Shown here one piece after another: positions 24,829 to 32,466 of a stretch of DNA of 41,942 bases; the first letter of the stretch is position 1; each line of letters opens with the position of its first letter. The notes beneath the pieces are model-generated. The model was not told the origin of the DNA, searched no databases, and was given only the letters and a program-made list of their open reading frames with translations. Source of the DNA: Clostridiales bacterium (GTDB taxonomy: Bacteria > Bacillota > Clostridia > Christensenellales > Aristaeellaceae); the NCBI GenBank assembly GCA_012517815.1, contig JAAYUF010000080.1, positions 1 through 41,942 on the forward strand, read 5' to 3'. The position numbers and the translations under genes are program-made.

Positions 24829-25248
24829 GCTACCCTCCGGAAGGCGCCATTGCCTCCTGCTTGAACCGATATCATACCACATTTTCACCCGCCTGACTAT
24901 CGCCGGTCTGGTTGAGCCGCGGCCACGCGCGACAAGGTAGGGCCAGCAGGGAGCGGGCGCGTGCAGATGGGCGGGGCCCGCAGGCGGCCTCGCGCCGTCC
25001 GCCGGACGAACCCTCAGGGTCGGAGCGGACGGCATCTGCCGGATCGTCCCCGGTTCGGCTTGTGTCAGTCTGCAGACCGGGTTTGCCCGTTGCCGTTCTT
25101 CTCGCCGGGTATGTTTCCGGATCTGTATAACCATTGCCGGGCAACCGCCGTTCCGGCTGCTGCCATCGGCCGGGACGGTTTGCCGCATTGGGCGTGAAAG
25201 TTTATGAAATTTTCACTACGCGAAGCGGACAATTTCGTGAATAGTAGC
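24829..25248. other. Intergenic stretch between MATE and sugar-binding protein genes
   Basis: About 420 bases. The left two thirds is GC-rich with spurious open frames and no ribosome sites. The last 50 bases become AT-rich and contain TTCAC (25211-25215) and GTGAA (25237-25241) as a loose inverted repeat just upstream of the promoter. Nothing else is supported. Confidence 0.5.
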
Positions 25249-25277
25249 TTGACAACGTTTGCACAACGTGCTATGAT
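25249..25277 (+). promoter_or_regulatory. Promoter of the carbohydrate ABC importer with operator in the spacer
   Basis: TTGACA (25249-25254), 17-base spacer, TATGAT (25272-25277). The spacer contains a perfect inverted repeat ACGTT-TGCAC-AACGT (25255-25269), placed so that a bound repressor would block RNA polymerase. Confidence 0.75.
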
Positions 25278-25330
25278 AGCCGCAGACAAAAGGAGTGGGG
25301 ATTCGGGAAATCATCTCCTTTGCCTCATTG

Positions 25331-25344
25331 TGCAAACGATTACG
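25331..25344 (+). promoter_or_regulatory. cre/LacI-type operator
   Basis: TGCAAACGATTACG matches 12 of 14 positions of the palindrome TGTAAACGATTACA, close to catabolite-responsive elements recognised by CcpA and other LacI-family regulators. It lies about 50 bases downstream of the promoter in the untranslated leader of the binding protein gene, a usual roadblock position. Confidence 0.6.
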
Positions 25345-25440
25345 CAACCGCCCCGGTTTTCTGTCCGCACGTTCGGGCCTATCTTTGATGCAAAGCGGAC
25401 TGCCGCTTTACATAGACCATCAAAAAAGGAGATTTTCACC

Positions 25441-26745
25441 ATGAAAAAACTCTTGGCTCTGGTTCTGGTGATGGCCCTGTCGCTGACGATGGTAGCGTTC
25501 ACGGCCAATGCCCAAGGCGCGGGTTCCGTCTATTACCTGAACTTCAAGCCCGAGCAGGATCAGCAGTGGCAGGATCTTGCCAAGCTCTACACCGAAAAGA
25601 CCGGCGTGCCCGTAACCGTGGTGACCGCCGCTTCCGGCACCTATGAGGATACCATGCGCTCCGAGATCGAGAAAGCGGACGCGCCCACCCTGTTCCAGGT
25701 CAACGGCCCCGTCGGCCTCAAGACCTGGGAGAGCTACTGCCTGGACCTGAAAGACACGGCGCTCTACCAGAACCTCAAGAGCGACGACTTCGCCCTGATC
25801 AAGGACGGCGCCGTGATGGGCGTCGCGTACGTGATCGAGACCTACGGCATCATCTACAATAAGACCCTGCTGGCCAAGTATTGCGCCATGGACAACGCCG
25901 TGATCAAGGACGCCTCCGAGATCACCAACTTCGCGACCCTCAAGGCCGTCGCGGACGATATCCAGGCCCGCAAGGCCGACTTGGGCGTGATGGGCGCCTT
26001 CACCTCCGCCGGCATGGATTCCAGCTCCGACTGGCGCTTCAAGACCCATCTGGCGAACCTGCCCATCTACTACGAGTACAAGGCGGACGGCATCACCTCC
26101 ACCGCCGCCATCAAGGGCAGCTATCTGGACAACTACAAGATGATCTGGGACCTCTACATCACCGACGCGACCTGTGAGCCCGCCATGATCGGCGCCAAGA
26201 CCGGCGAGGACGCGCTGGCCGATTTCACCCTGGGCGACGCGGTGTTCTACCAGAACGGCACTTGGGCCTACGGCGACTGCATCGCCGCCGGCATGACCGA
26301 CGATGATCTGGGCATGCTGCCGATCTACATCGGCGCGCAGGGCGAAGAGAATCAGGGCCTGTGCACGGGTTCGGAGAACTACTGGTGCATTAACAACAAA
26401 GCCCCGCAGGAGAACATCGACGCCACCAAGGCGTTCCTGGAGTGGGTCATCACCAGCGACGAGGGCCGCGACGCGCTGGCTAACAAGATGGGCTTCGTGA
26501 CCCCGTTCAAGACCTTTGACGAGGGTTACTCCGCAAACAACGCGCTCATCAAGGCCGCCAACGAGTACATCGCCGCCGGCAAGACCGCCGTGGCGTGGAC
26601 CTTCACCACCATGCCCTCCGAGAACTGGAAAAACGGCGTGGGCAACGCGCTGCTGGAGTACGCGCAGGGCACCGGCGATTGGAACGGCGTTGTGACCGCG
26701 TTTGTGGACGGCTGGGCCACCGAATACGCCGCCGCCAACCCGTAA
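25441..26745 (+). CDS. Extracellular carbohydrate-binding protein of an ABC importer
   Basis: 434 residues, family 1 solute-binding protein. A signal peptide is visible (MKKLLALVLVMALSLTMVAFTANA), with an AxA-type cleavage site near residue 24 and no lipobox cysteine, unusual for a Gram-positive binding protein unless it is anchored or released in another way. The body has the typical QDQQWQDLAKLYTEKTGVPVTVVTA start, YNKTLLAK hinge, DAVFYQNGTWAY and a C-terminal helical lobe. The ATG at 25441 follows AAAAAAGGAGATTTTCACC. The two permeases lie 757 bases downstream, beyond a repeat element. The sugar is not identifiable. Confidence 0.88.
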   Translation: MKKLLALVLVMALSLTMVAFTANAQGAGSVYYLNFKPEQDQQWQDLAKLYTEKTGVPVTVVTAASGTYEDTMRSEIEKADAPTLFQVNGPVGLKTWESYCLDLKDTALYQNLKSDDFALIKDGAVMGVAYVIETYGIIYNKTLLAKYCAMDNAVIKDASEITNFATLKAVADDIQARKADLGVMGAFTSAGMDSSSDWRFKTHLANLPIYYEYKADGITSTAAIKGSYLDNYKMIWDLYITDATCEPAMIGAKTGEDALADFTLGDAVFYQNGTWAYGDCIAAGMTDDDLGMLPIYIGAQGEENQGLCTGSENYWCINNKAPQENIDATKAFLEWVITSDEGRDALANKMGFVTPFKTFDEGYSANNALIKAANEYIAAGKTAVAWTFTTMPSENWKNGVGNALLEYAQGTGDWNGVVTAFVDGWATEYAAANP

Positions 26746-26768
26746 CCGTCTACCCTTATCATGCAGGA

Positions 26769-26795
26769 GCGCGGCAGGGAATTTCCCTGCCGCGT
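26769..26795 (+). terminator. Hairpin downstream of the binding protein gene, copy 1
   Basis: CGCGGCAGGGAA pairs with TTCCCTGCCGCG, 24 bases after the stop codon. There is no T tract, so it may serve more as an mRNA 3'-end stabiliser or weak terminator. The same arms recur at 27199-27226. Confidence 0.65.
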
Positions 26796-27198
26796 CAGCC
26801 TGTTGAAAAACCCGTCGCGGCGGACCCGGGCTCAGGGCGTCGAAGGGCAGCGAGGAGCCTGTGGCTGCTTGCGGGAAGCTGAAAGCACCCGGAGACGGGC
26901 GGCTTCACAGAAGCGGGGCACGGCAGTGCCCCGCGGGCCGAAGAGCCTCCGGGAACGACCCTTGCGTGGGTTGCGGCACCGGAGGCGAGCGTGCGGCCGG
27001 CGGCCGAACGGGCAAAGCCGTAGCGAACCAAAGGCGAGAGGTAACACAACCGCGGGGCACGGCAGTGCCCCGCTGGCCGATGACACAGACCGGAAACGCT
27101 CCATAGCCTGATGCCGAAGCATTGTACGAAGGCGAGCGAACAGCACGAGGGGCTGGGATGCGAGCGGCACAACGCGTTGCGTGGTCTTTGACGGTCTG
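26796..27198. mobile_element. Intergenic repeat element E1 with imperfect terminal inverted repeats
   Basis: About 403 bases lying between two copies of the hairpin that ends the binding protein gene. Its left end TCAGCCTGTTGAAAAACCC and the complement of its right end CCAGACCGTCAAAGACCAC agree with the right end of element E2 (complement TCAGACTGTTAAAGAACCC) at 16 and 14 of 19 positions. The right 95 bases (27105-27199) are clearly homologous to 31506-31602. Inside, a 22-base palindrome occurs twice exactly (26913-26934 and 27052-27073). No convincing open frame with a ribosome site is present, so it would be non-autonomous. It splits the importer operon. Confidence 0.55.
26913..27073. repeat. 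Exact duplicated palindrome inside E1
   Basis: The 22-base palindrome with arms GCGGGGCAC and GTGCCCCGC around GGCA occurs at 26913-26934 and again at 27052-27073, 139 bases apart. The arrangement hairpin-insert-hairpin repeats, at smaller scale, the arrangement around E1 and E2. Confidence 0.75.
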
Positions 27199-27226
27199 GC
27201 GCGGCAGGGGATTTTCCCTGCCGCGC
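27199..27226 (+). terminator. Hairpin, copy 2, right flank of E1
   Basis: GCGCGGCAGGG pairs with CCCTGCCGCGC around GATTTT. The 10-base arms are identical to those at 26769-26795; only the loop and outermost pair differ, which is why it is read as a duplication of the upstream hairpin. Confidence 0.65.
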
Positions 27227-27502
27227 CTCGGCAATTCCGGGTGAAAGAGGAAAACGGCCCGCGGGTGCATGGAAAGCGCGTTGGGCAGTCCGGCAGGGCT
27301 CCCGGCGTCAGGGCGGCACGCCCGGCCGCCTTTCCTGCGGCCGAGACCCGGCGGATCGCCGGATTGGAAGGGTAGCGACCGTCGGCGCAGATGCCGGCAC
27401 ACGCCGCGCGACGCAATCCCGCCGCCGGGCCACGGCCTACCCGGGCAGGCATGCCGTTTTCGCCGTTTTCTGGACTACCAACCTTCGTAAGGGGATGATC
27501 GG
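27227..27502. other. Intergenic stretch before the permease genes
   Basis: About 276 GC-rich bases. No promoter with acceptable -35/-10 hexamers and no ribosome-bound frame seen, so the permeases are probably transcribed from the 25249 promoter through E1. Confidence 0.5.
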
Positions 27503-28351
27503 GTGGAAAAGACAATCCGGAAATACTGGCCGATCTTTGTTGTGCCGACGATGGCCGCGTTCTCCATCGGTTTTCTGATACCGTTTATTACGGGGCTTTA
27601 CCTCTCGTTTTGCGATTTCACGACCGTATCCAACGCGACGTTTACCGGCCTGACCAACTACATTCGGGCCTTTTCGGACACCTCGAGCAACTTTGTGCAC
27701 TCGCTGTGGTACACGGCGCTGTTCTCGGGCCTGTCCACGGTGCTCATCAACTTCTTTGGCCTGCTGGTCGCCCTGTTGCTGGTGCGCGGTTTCCGTGGCA
27801 CCAACCTGTTCAGGACGGTTTTCTTCATGCCCAACCTGATCGGCGGCATCGTGCTGGGCTGGCTGTGGCAGGTGATCCTCAACGGCGTGCTCGCCAATTA
27901 CGGGGTGACGATCGTCACCAGCGAGTGGTACGGCTTCTGGGGCCTCATTGTGGTGATGTGCTGGCAGCAGGCCGGCTACATGATGATCATCTACATTTCC
28001 GGGCTGCAGGCGATCCCCGGGGAGCTGACCGAGGCCGCCGCCATTGACGGCGCGAGCGCCTGGCAGACGCTCACCCGCGTGAAGCTGCCCATGCTGATGC
28101 CCTCCATCACCATTTGCACCTTCCTGACCATCACCAACGGGTTCAAGCTGTTCGACCAGAACCTGGCGCTGACCAACGGCATGCCCTCCAACCGCTCGCA
28201 GATGCTCGCGCTGAACATCTTCGACACGTTCTACGGGCGCACGGGCTGGGCGGGTGCCGGCCAGGCCAAAGCGGTGGTGTTCTGCCTGCTGGTGGTGGGC
28301 ATCGCGATGATCCAGCTTCGGCTGACCCATTCGCGGGAGGTGCAGCAATGA
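27503..28351 (+). CDS. Carbohydrate ABC importer permease, first subunit (MalF type)
   Basis: 282 residues from GTG 27503 after AAGGGGATGATCG. Six hydrophobic helices and the coupling EAA loop EAAAIDGASAWQTLTRVKLPML (about residues 175-197), which contacts the ATPase, are visible. It pairs with the next gene, with which it overlaps by 4 bases, and with the upstream binding protein. No ATPase gene follows; a shared MsiK/UgpC-type ATPase encoded elsewhere would be needed, as is common for such importers in Firmicutes. Confidence 0.9.
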   Translation: MEKTIRKYWPIFVVPTMAAFSIGFLIPFITGLYLSFCDFTTVSNATFTGLTNYIRAFSDTSSNFVHSLWYTALFSGLSTVLINFFGLLVALLLVRGFRGTNLFRTVFFMPNLIGGIVLGWLWQVILNGVLANYGVTIVTSEWYGFWGLIVVMCWQQAGYMMIIYISGLQAIPGELTEAAAIDGASAWQTLTRVKLPMLMPSITICTFLTITNGFKLFDQNLALTNGMPSNRSQMLALNIFDTFYGRTGWAGAGQAKAVVFCLLVVGIAMIQLRLTHSREVQQ

Positions 28352-29217
28352 TGAACCCAACCGGAACGGGCGGCAGGCTCATGGCGGGGAAAAGGCTGCT
28401 CAACGCCTTTCTCACGGTTCTGTTTTCGGCGGTGTCGATCCTCTACCTGTATCCGCTGCTGGTGATCCTGATTAACAGCTTCAAGGTGAAGGCCTACATC
28501 AGCCGCGCGCCTTTCGCGCTGCCACTGGATAAGATGTTCGCCGCCGACGCCAACTACGCAAACGGCATAGCGAAAACCAACTTCTTTGACGCCCTCAAGT
28601 GGAGCTTTGTGATCACCGTGCTTTCGGTGTTCGTGATCCTGCTTTGCACCTCGATGTGCGCGTGGTTCATCAGCCGTGTGCATAACCGCTGGAGCCGGGC
28701 GATCTATTTCCTGTGCATCTTTTCCATGGTGGTGCCGTTCCAGATGGTGATGTTCACGCTGAGCAAAACCGCCAACACGCTGGGGTTGACCACGCCCATC
28801 GGGATCGTGGTGGTGTACCTTGGCTTCGGGGCGGGGCTCGCGGTGTTCATGTTCAGCGGCTTCATGCGCTCCAGCCCGATTTCCATTGAAGAAAGCGCCA
28901 TGATCGACGGCTGCGAGCCGGTGCGCACGTTTTTCAGCATCGTGCTGCCGATTCTCCAGCCCACCTACATTTCAACCGGCATTCTTGAAACCATGTGGAT
29001 CTGGAACGATTACCTGCTGCCCTATCTGGTGCTGGATATCAAGCGGTACAAGACCATCCCCATCGCTGTCCAGTACTTAAAGGGCGGGTACGGTTCGGTG
29101 GATATGGGCGCGATGATGGCCACGCTGGTGATGGCGATTGTCCCGATCATCCTGTTTTACCTGTTCAGCCAGAAGTACATCGTCAGCGGCGTGATGGCGG
29201 GCGCGGTCAAGGGTTGA
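28348..29217 (+). CDS. Carbohydrate ABC importer permease, second subunit (MalG type)
   Basis: 289 residues from ATG 28348 (a second ATG follows directly at 28351). Six helices; the N-terminal YPLLVILINSFK and EAA loop EESAMIDGCEPVRTFFSIVLPILQP are typical of MalG-type permeases, as is the ending QKYIVSGVMAGAVKG. Ribosome site GGGAGGTGCAGCA lies in the end of the first permease gene. Substrate unknown. Confidence 0.9.
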   Translation: MMNPTGTGGRLMAGKRLLNAFLTVLFSAVSILYLYPLLVILINSFKVKAYISRAPFALPLDKMFAADANYANGIAKTNFFDALKWSFVITVLSVFVILLCTSMCAWFISRVHNRWSRAIYFLCIFSMVVPFQMVMFTLSKTANTLGLTTPIGIVVVYLGFGAGLAVFMFSGFMRSSPISIEESAMIDGCEPVRTFFSIVLPILQPTYISTGILETMWIWNDYLLPYLVLDIKRYKTIPIAVQYLKGGYGSVDMGAMMATLVMAIVPIILFYLFSQKYIVSGVMAGAVKG

Positions 29218-29301
29218 AAACCGGCAGGGCCGCAGTCGTTTCGCATGAGCGATGCCAAAAACTGTAACCGGAGGGGTTCAGCCTTCTCCCCCGACAGATG
29301 G

Positions 29302-29328
29302 AGCGGATCCGTGTTTCACGGATCCGCT
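29302..29328 (+). terminator. Hairpin after the permease genes
   Basis: AGCGGATCCGTG pairs perfectly with CACGGATCCGCT around TTT, 85 bases after the second permease stop. The T tract is nearly absent (TTGCG), so termination strength is uncertain. Confidence 0.6.
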
Positions 29329-29336
29329 TGCGCGTG

Positions 29337-29342
29337 TATACT
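29337..29342 (+). promoter_or_regulatory. Possible -10 box for ftsH
   Basis: TATACT lies 118 bases upstream of the ftsH start. The hexamer 17 bases before it, TTTCAC, is a poor -35 match and is part of the preceding hairpin loop and arm, so the call is weak. Confidence 0.3.
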
Positions 29343-29459
29343 CAACATGATCGCGCGCCCAGCGTCCGCGGGGAAAAACGCCCGACGCGGCAGGGAAACG
29401 GCCGCCGCTGACGAAACCTAATCCATGACGCCGGACACGCGACAGAAAGAAGGGATCGC

Positions 29460-31316
29460 TTGAAGGTCTCACCCTCCAACCGTAAACCGCTGATTTTTTA
29501 TTACCTGATCGCAATGGTCGCGCTGATGCTGCTCAACGCGCTCGTTTTTCCCATGATCAACACCGTGCAGGTGAACGAGGTCGGTTATAACGAGTTCCTC
29601 AAGATGATTGAGGAAAGGCAAATCGTCGAGGTTTCGATGAGCGATACGGAGATCACCTTCACCACCAAAGACGCGGACGGCCAGACCCTTTATTACCGAA
29701 CGGGCCGCTGGCCGGACGAAACGCTGGTGGATCGCCTGTACGCAAGCGGCGCGACCTTCTCCTCGCAGATACCCACGCAGGCTTCCCCGCTGATGGATTT
29801 CCTGATGTCGTGGGTGTTGCCCATCGTGTTCTTCGTGGGCATGGGACAGCTGCTGACCCGGTACATGACCAAGCGCATGGGCGGGAACAACGCGCTTTCC
29901 TTTGGCAAGAGCAACGCGAAAATCTACATCGAATCCCAGACCGGCAAGACCTTTGAGGACGTGGCCGGCGAGGACGAAGCCAAGGACGCGCTGCGGGAAA
30001 TCGTGGATTTCCTGCACCAGCCGGAGCGCTACGCGGCCATCGGCGCGAAACTCCCCAAAGGCGCGCTGCTGGTGGGCCCTCCGGGCACGGGCAAAACGCT
30101 GCTGGCCAAGGCGGTGGCGGGCGAGGCCAAGGTGCCGTTTTTCTCCATCGCAGGCAGTGAGTTTGTGGAGATGTTCGTCGGCATGGGCGCCGCCAAGGTG
30201 CGCGATCTGTTCAAGCAGGCGACGGAGAAGGCCCCCTGCATCGTGTTCATCGATGAGATCGACACCATCGGCAAGAAGCGCGACGGCGCCAACGGCTTTG
30301 GCGGCAACGACGAGCGCGAGCAGACCTTAAACCAGCTGCTGACCGAGATGGACGGCTTTGACGCCACCAAGGGCGTGGTGATCCTCGCAGCCACCAACCG
30401 GCCCGACAGCCTGGATAAGGCGTTGCTGCGCCCCGGCCGCTTTGACCGTCGCATTCCCGTGGAGCTCCCGGATCTGGCGGGACGCGTGGCGATCCTCAAG
30501 GTTCACTCCAAGGACGTGAAGATGGAGGACAACATCGATTTTACCACCATCGGACACGCCACCAGCGGCGCCAGCGGCGCGGAATTGGCCAACATCATCA
30601 ACGAAGCCGCCCTGCGCGCCGTGCGCATGGGGCGCGAGAAGGTTTCGCAGACCGACCTGGAGGAGAGCGTGGAACTGGTGATCGCAGGGTACCAGCGCAA
30701 GGGCGCGGTCATCAGCGAGAAGGACAAGAAGATCATCGCCTACCATGAGATCGGCCACGCGCTGGTCACGGCGAGGCTCAAGGACGCCGCGCCCGTGCAC
30801 AAGATCACCATCATCCCCCGGACGTCCGGCGCGCTGGGCTACACCATGCAGGTGGAGGAAGAGGAGCGCGTGCTCATGAGCAGGAACGACGCCCTCAACC
30901 AGCTGACGACGCTCACGGCCGGCCGCGCGGCCGAAGAGGTGGTGTTCGATTCCATCACGTCCGGCGCGAGCAACGATATCGAGAAGGCGACCGCCATCGC
31001 GCGCGCGATGGTCACCCGCTACGGCATGAGCGAACAGTTCGACATGGTCGCGCTGGAGCAGGTGACCAACCCGTACCTGGGCACGGACGGTTCCATGGTG
31101 TGCAGCTCCGAAACCGCCGCGCGCGTGGACGCCGAGGTGGGGGACATCATCCGCAAGGCGCACGCGAAGGCCAAAGAGATCCTCGGGCAGAACCGCGGGC
31201 TGATGGATCGGCTGGCCAAACACCTGCTGGATCGGGAAACGATCACCGGCGAGGAGTTCCAGAGAATTGTGCGGGAGTATGATCAGGAAGAAGCCAAAAC
31301 CGTGGATGAGGCGTGA
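29460..31316 (+). CDS. ftsH: ATP-dependent zinc metalloprotease FtsH
   Basis: 618 residues, a membrane-anchored AAA+ protease that degrades misfolded membrane proteins and regulators. TM1 (about 11-33) and TM2 (about 105-127) flank an extracytoplasmic domain. The AAA module has Walker A GPPGTGKT (about 207-214), Walker B IVFIDEIDTIG and RPGRFDRRIPV in the second region of homology; the protease has the zinc motif HEIGH (about 429-433; most homologues read HEAGH) and the third ligand Asp in SGASNDIEKAT. TTG start at 29460 with GAAGGGATCGC upstream; MKVSPSNRKP is basic as expected. It stands alone between two sugar-import loci. Confidence 0.94.
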   Translation: MKVSPSNRKPLIFYYLIAMVALMLLNALVFPMINTVQVNEVGYNEFLKMIEERQIVEVSMSDTEITFTTKDADGQTLYYRTGRWPDETLVDRLYASGATFSSQIPTQASPLMDFLMSWVLPIVFFVGMGQLLTRYMTKRMGGNNALSFGKSNAKIYIESQTGKTFEDVAGEDEAKDALREIVDFLHQPERYAAIGAKLPKGALLVGPPGTGKTLLAKAVAGEAKVPFFSIAGSEFVEMFVGMGAAKVRDLFKQATEKAPCIVFIDEIDTIGKKRDGANGFGGNDEREQTLNQLLTEMDGFDATKGVVILAATNRPDSLDKALLRPGRFDRRIPVELPDLAGRVAILKVHSKDVKMEDNIDFTTIGHATSGASGAELANIINEAALRAVRMGREKVSQTDLEESVELVIAGYQRKGAVISEKDKKIIAYHEIGHALVTARLKDAAPVHKITIIPRTSGALGYTMQVEEEERVLMSRNDALNQLTTLTAGRAAEEVVFDSITSGASNDIEKATAIARAMVTRYGMSEQFDMVALEQVTNPYLGTDGSMVCSSETAARVDAEVGDIIRKAHAKAKEILGQNRGLMDRLAKHLLDRETITGEEFQRIVREYDQEEAKTVDEA

Positions 31317-31397
31317 CGCCGGATCCGAACCGTTCCGAACTGGGGTAGGCGGCGCGGCGATCCGTGACCGTCGCGCGTTGAACATAACTGCATCAAA
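31317..31397. other. ftsH 3' intergenic segment
   Basis: About 80 bases between the ftsH stop and the first hairpin copy; nothing recognised. Confidence 0.5.
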
Positions 31398-31428
31398 ACG
31401 CGGGCCTGCATGCACATGCGGCCCGCGT
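31398..31428 (+). terminator. ftsH terminator hairpin, copy 1
   Basis: ACGCGGGCC (31398-31406) pairs with GGCCCGCGT (31420-31428), with an inner GCAT/ATGC stem. It is preceded by AAA but followed by CTGCC instead of a T tract. An identical 31-base copy is at 31602-31632. Confidence 0.75.
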
Positions 31429-31601
31429 CTGCCTGACGAAGCCCCCCGCCGCAGCGGAACCGGGTCAAGGGTGAAACCCTTGCGGGGATTGGGGCGGAGC
31501 CCCAAAGCCTGATGCCGAAGCACTTTACCAAAGCGAGCGAACAGCCCGAAGGGCTATGAGGCGAGCGGCACTCCGCACTGTATGGGTTCTTTAACAGTCT
31601 G
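31429..31601. mobile_element. Intergenic repeat element E2, flanked by a perfect 31-bp hairpin duplication
   Basis: 173 bases between two identical copies of the ftsH terminator hairpin. The right end (complement TCAGACTGTTAAAGAACCC) and the left end TCTGCCTGACGAAGCCCCC are imperfect inverted repeats related to the ends of E1. Bases 31506-31602 align with E1 27105-27199, sharing for example AGCCTGATGCCGAAGCA and GCGAGCGAACAGC. The sequence left of copy 1 ends in AAA and right of copy 2 starts with TT, so removing one copy plus the element restores a longer terminator. No coding capacity. It looks like a small non-autonomous mobile element with a long target duplication. Confidence 0.62.
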
Positions 31602-31632
31602 ACGCGGGCCTGCATGCACATGCGGCCCGCGT
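31602..31632 (+). terminator. ftsH terminator hairpin, copy 2
   Basis: Exact repeat of 31398-31428, here followed by TTC, a better terminator context than copy 1. It marks the right boundary of E2. Confidence 0.75.
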
Positions 31633-31760
31633 TTCAGTGGCACGGAAGCAATCGCGTGAAGGTATGGTCCGGCGGTTCATCGCCGGTTGACTGTGAAAAC
31701 CCATCCGCATCGTTTCGCGCTACGCCGAACCGTTGCCGGCATGGCGCCTGATCCGCGGAG
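31633..31760. other. Intergenic stretch right of E2
   Basis: About 130 bases between E2 and the 3' end of the acetyltransferase gene. No terminator or repeat seen. Confidence 0.5.
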
Positions 31761-32237
31761 TCAGCCTTTGCCCAGCCGTTGCAGCGTTTCGCCGGCGATG
31801 CGGTAGACCGTCCAATCCGACAGGGGCTGCGCGCCCAGGGAAAGGTAGAAATCAACGCTGGGCCGGTTCCAGTCCAGGCAGGCCCATTCCAGCCGCCCGC
31901 AGCCCCGTTCCAGCGCGATACGCGCAAGCTCCCCCAACAGCGCCTTGCCCGCGCCGCGTCCCCGGTGGTCAGGCAGCACGAACAGATCCTCCAGATAGAG
32001 CCCAGCCTTGCCCAAAAACGTCGAAAAGTTGTGAAAAAACAGCGCGAAACCGACCTCTGCGCCATTCTCCATGGCGAAGATCGCCTCGGCTCTGCGCTGC
32101 TCAAACATCCACTCCGCCAGCAGCGCCTCGGTAGCCGTAACCTGATCCAGCATCCGCTCGTATTGCGCGAGCCCCCGGATCAACCGCATCAGGAGGCCCG
32201 TATCTTCCTTTGTGGCAAACCGGAAGGAAAACGCCAT
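31761..32237 (-). CDS. GNAT acetyltransferase, diamine/spermidine N-acetyltransferase-like
   Basis: 158 residues. The pattern GLAQYERMLDQVTATEALL near the N-terminus, NFSTFLGKAGLYLEDLFVLPDHRGRGAGKALLGELARIA (acetyl-CoA loop R-G-R-G-A-G-K) and RLEWACLDWNRPSVDFYLSLGA closely follow the SSAT group of GNAT enzymes, which acetylate polyamines, thialysine or related amines. The start follows GGAGGAGCGGGG. It is a lone gene facing ftsH. Amine specificity cannot be decided from sequence. Confidence 0.85.
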   Translation of the reverse strand: MAFSFRFATKEDTGLLMRLIRGLAQYERMLDQVTATEALLAEWMFEQRRAEAIFAMENGAEVGFALFFHNFSTFLGKAGLYLEDLFVLPDHRGRGAGKALLGELARIALERGCGRLEWACLDWNRPSVDFYLSLGAQPLSDWTVYRIAGETLQRLGKG

Positions 32238-32466
32238 CCCCGCTCCTCCAACCCTGCGAACAATTCCCGCGCGCCTTGCGTCGGGTACCGTCGGATATTC
32301 GAGGGACGCGCCCGGTTGTCCTGCCCGCTTTCAAACGGATACAGCGGAAGTACGAGGGGTGGACGGCGGAAAGGGGAGGCTGCCGGGCAACGGGATGGCA
32401 TGGTAGCGGAGATGCGGGGATGAGAGCAGACGGGAGCGTTGAGAAGGAAGAGGCTATGGCATGGCA
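32238..32466. other. Intergenic stretch between acetyltransferase gene and tandem array
   Basis: About 230 bases. No promoter of convincing quality and no coding evidence; it grades into the repeat array on the right. Confidence 0.45.

Noticed and set aside
23437-24864. 475-residue plus-strand frame opposite the MATE transporter, and similar long frames opposite accC, ftsH, fabF and aroF
   Set aside because: They are His/Arg/Ala-rich shadows caused by high GC content; the opposite strand encodes well-conserved proteins.
26795-27515. Long open frames across E1 on the minus strand (up to 227 residues) as a transposase remnant
   Set aside because: Composition is Pro/Arg/Ser-rich without any transposase motif; frames run through palindromes and hairpins and lack ribosome sites.
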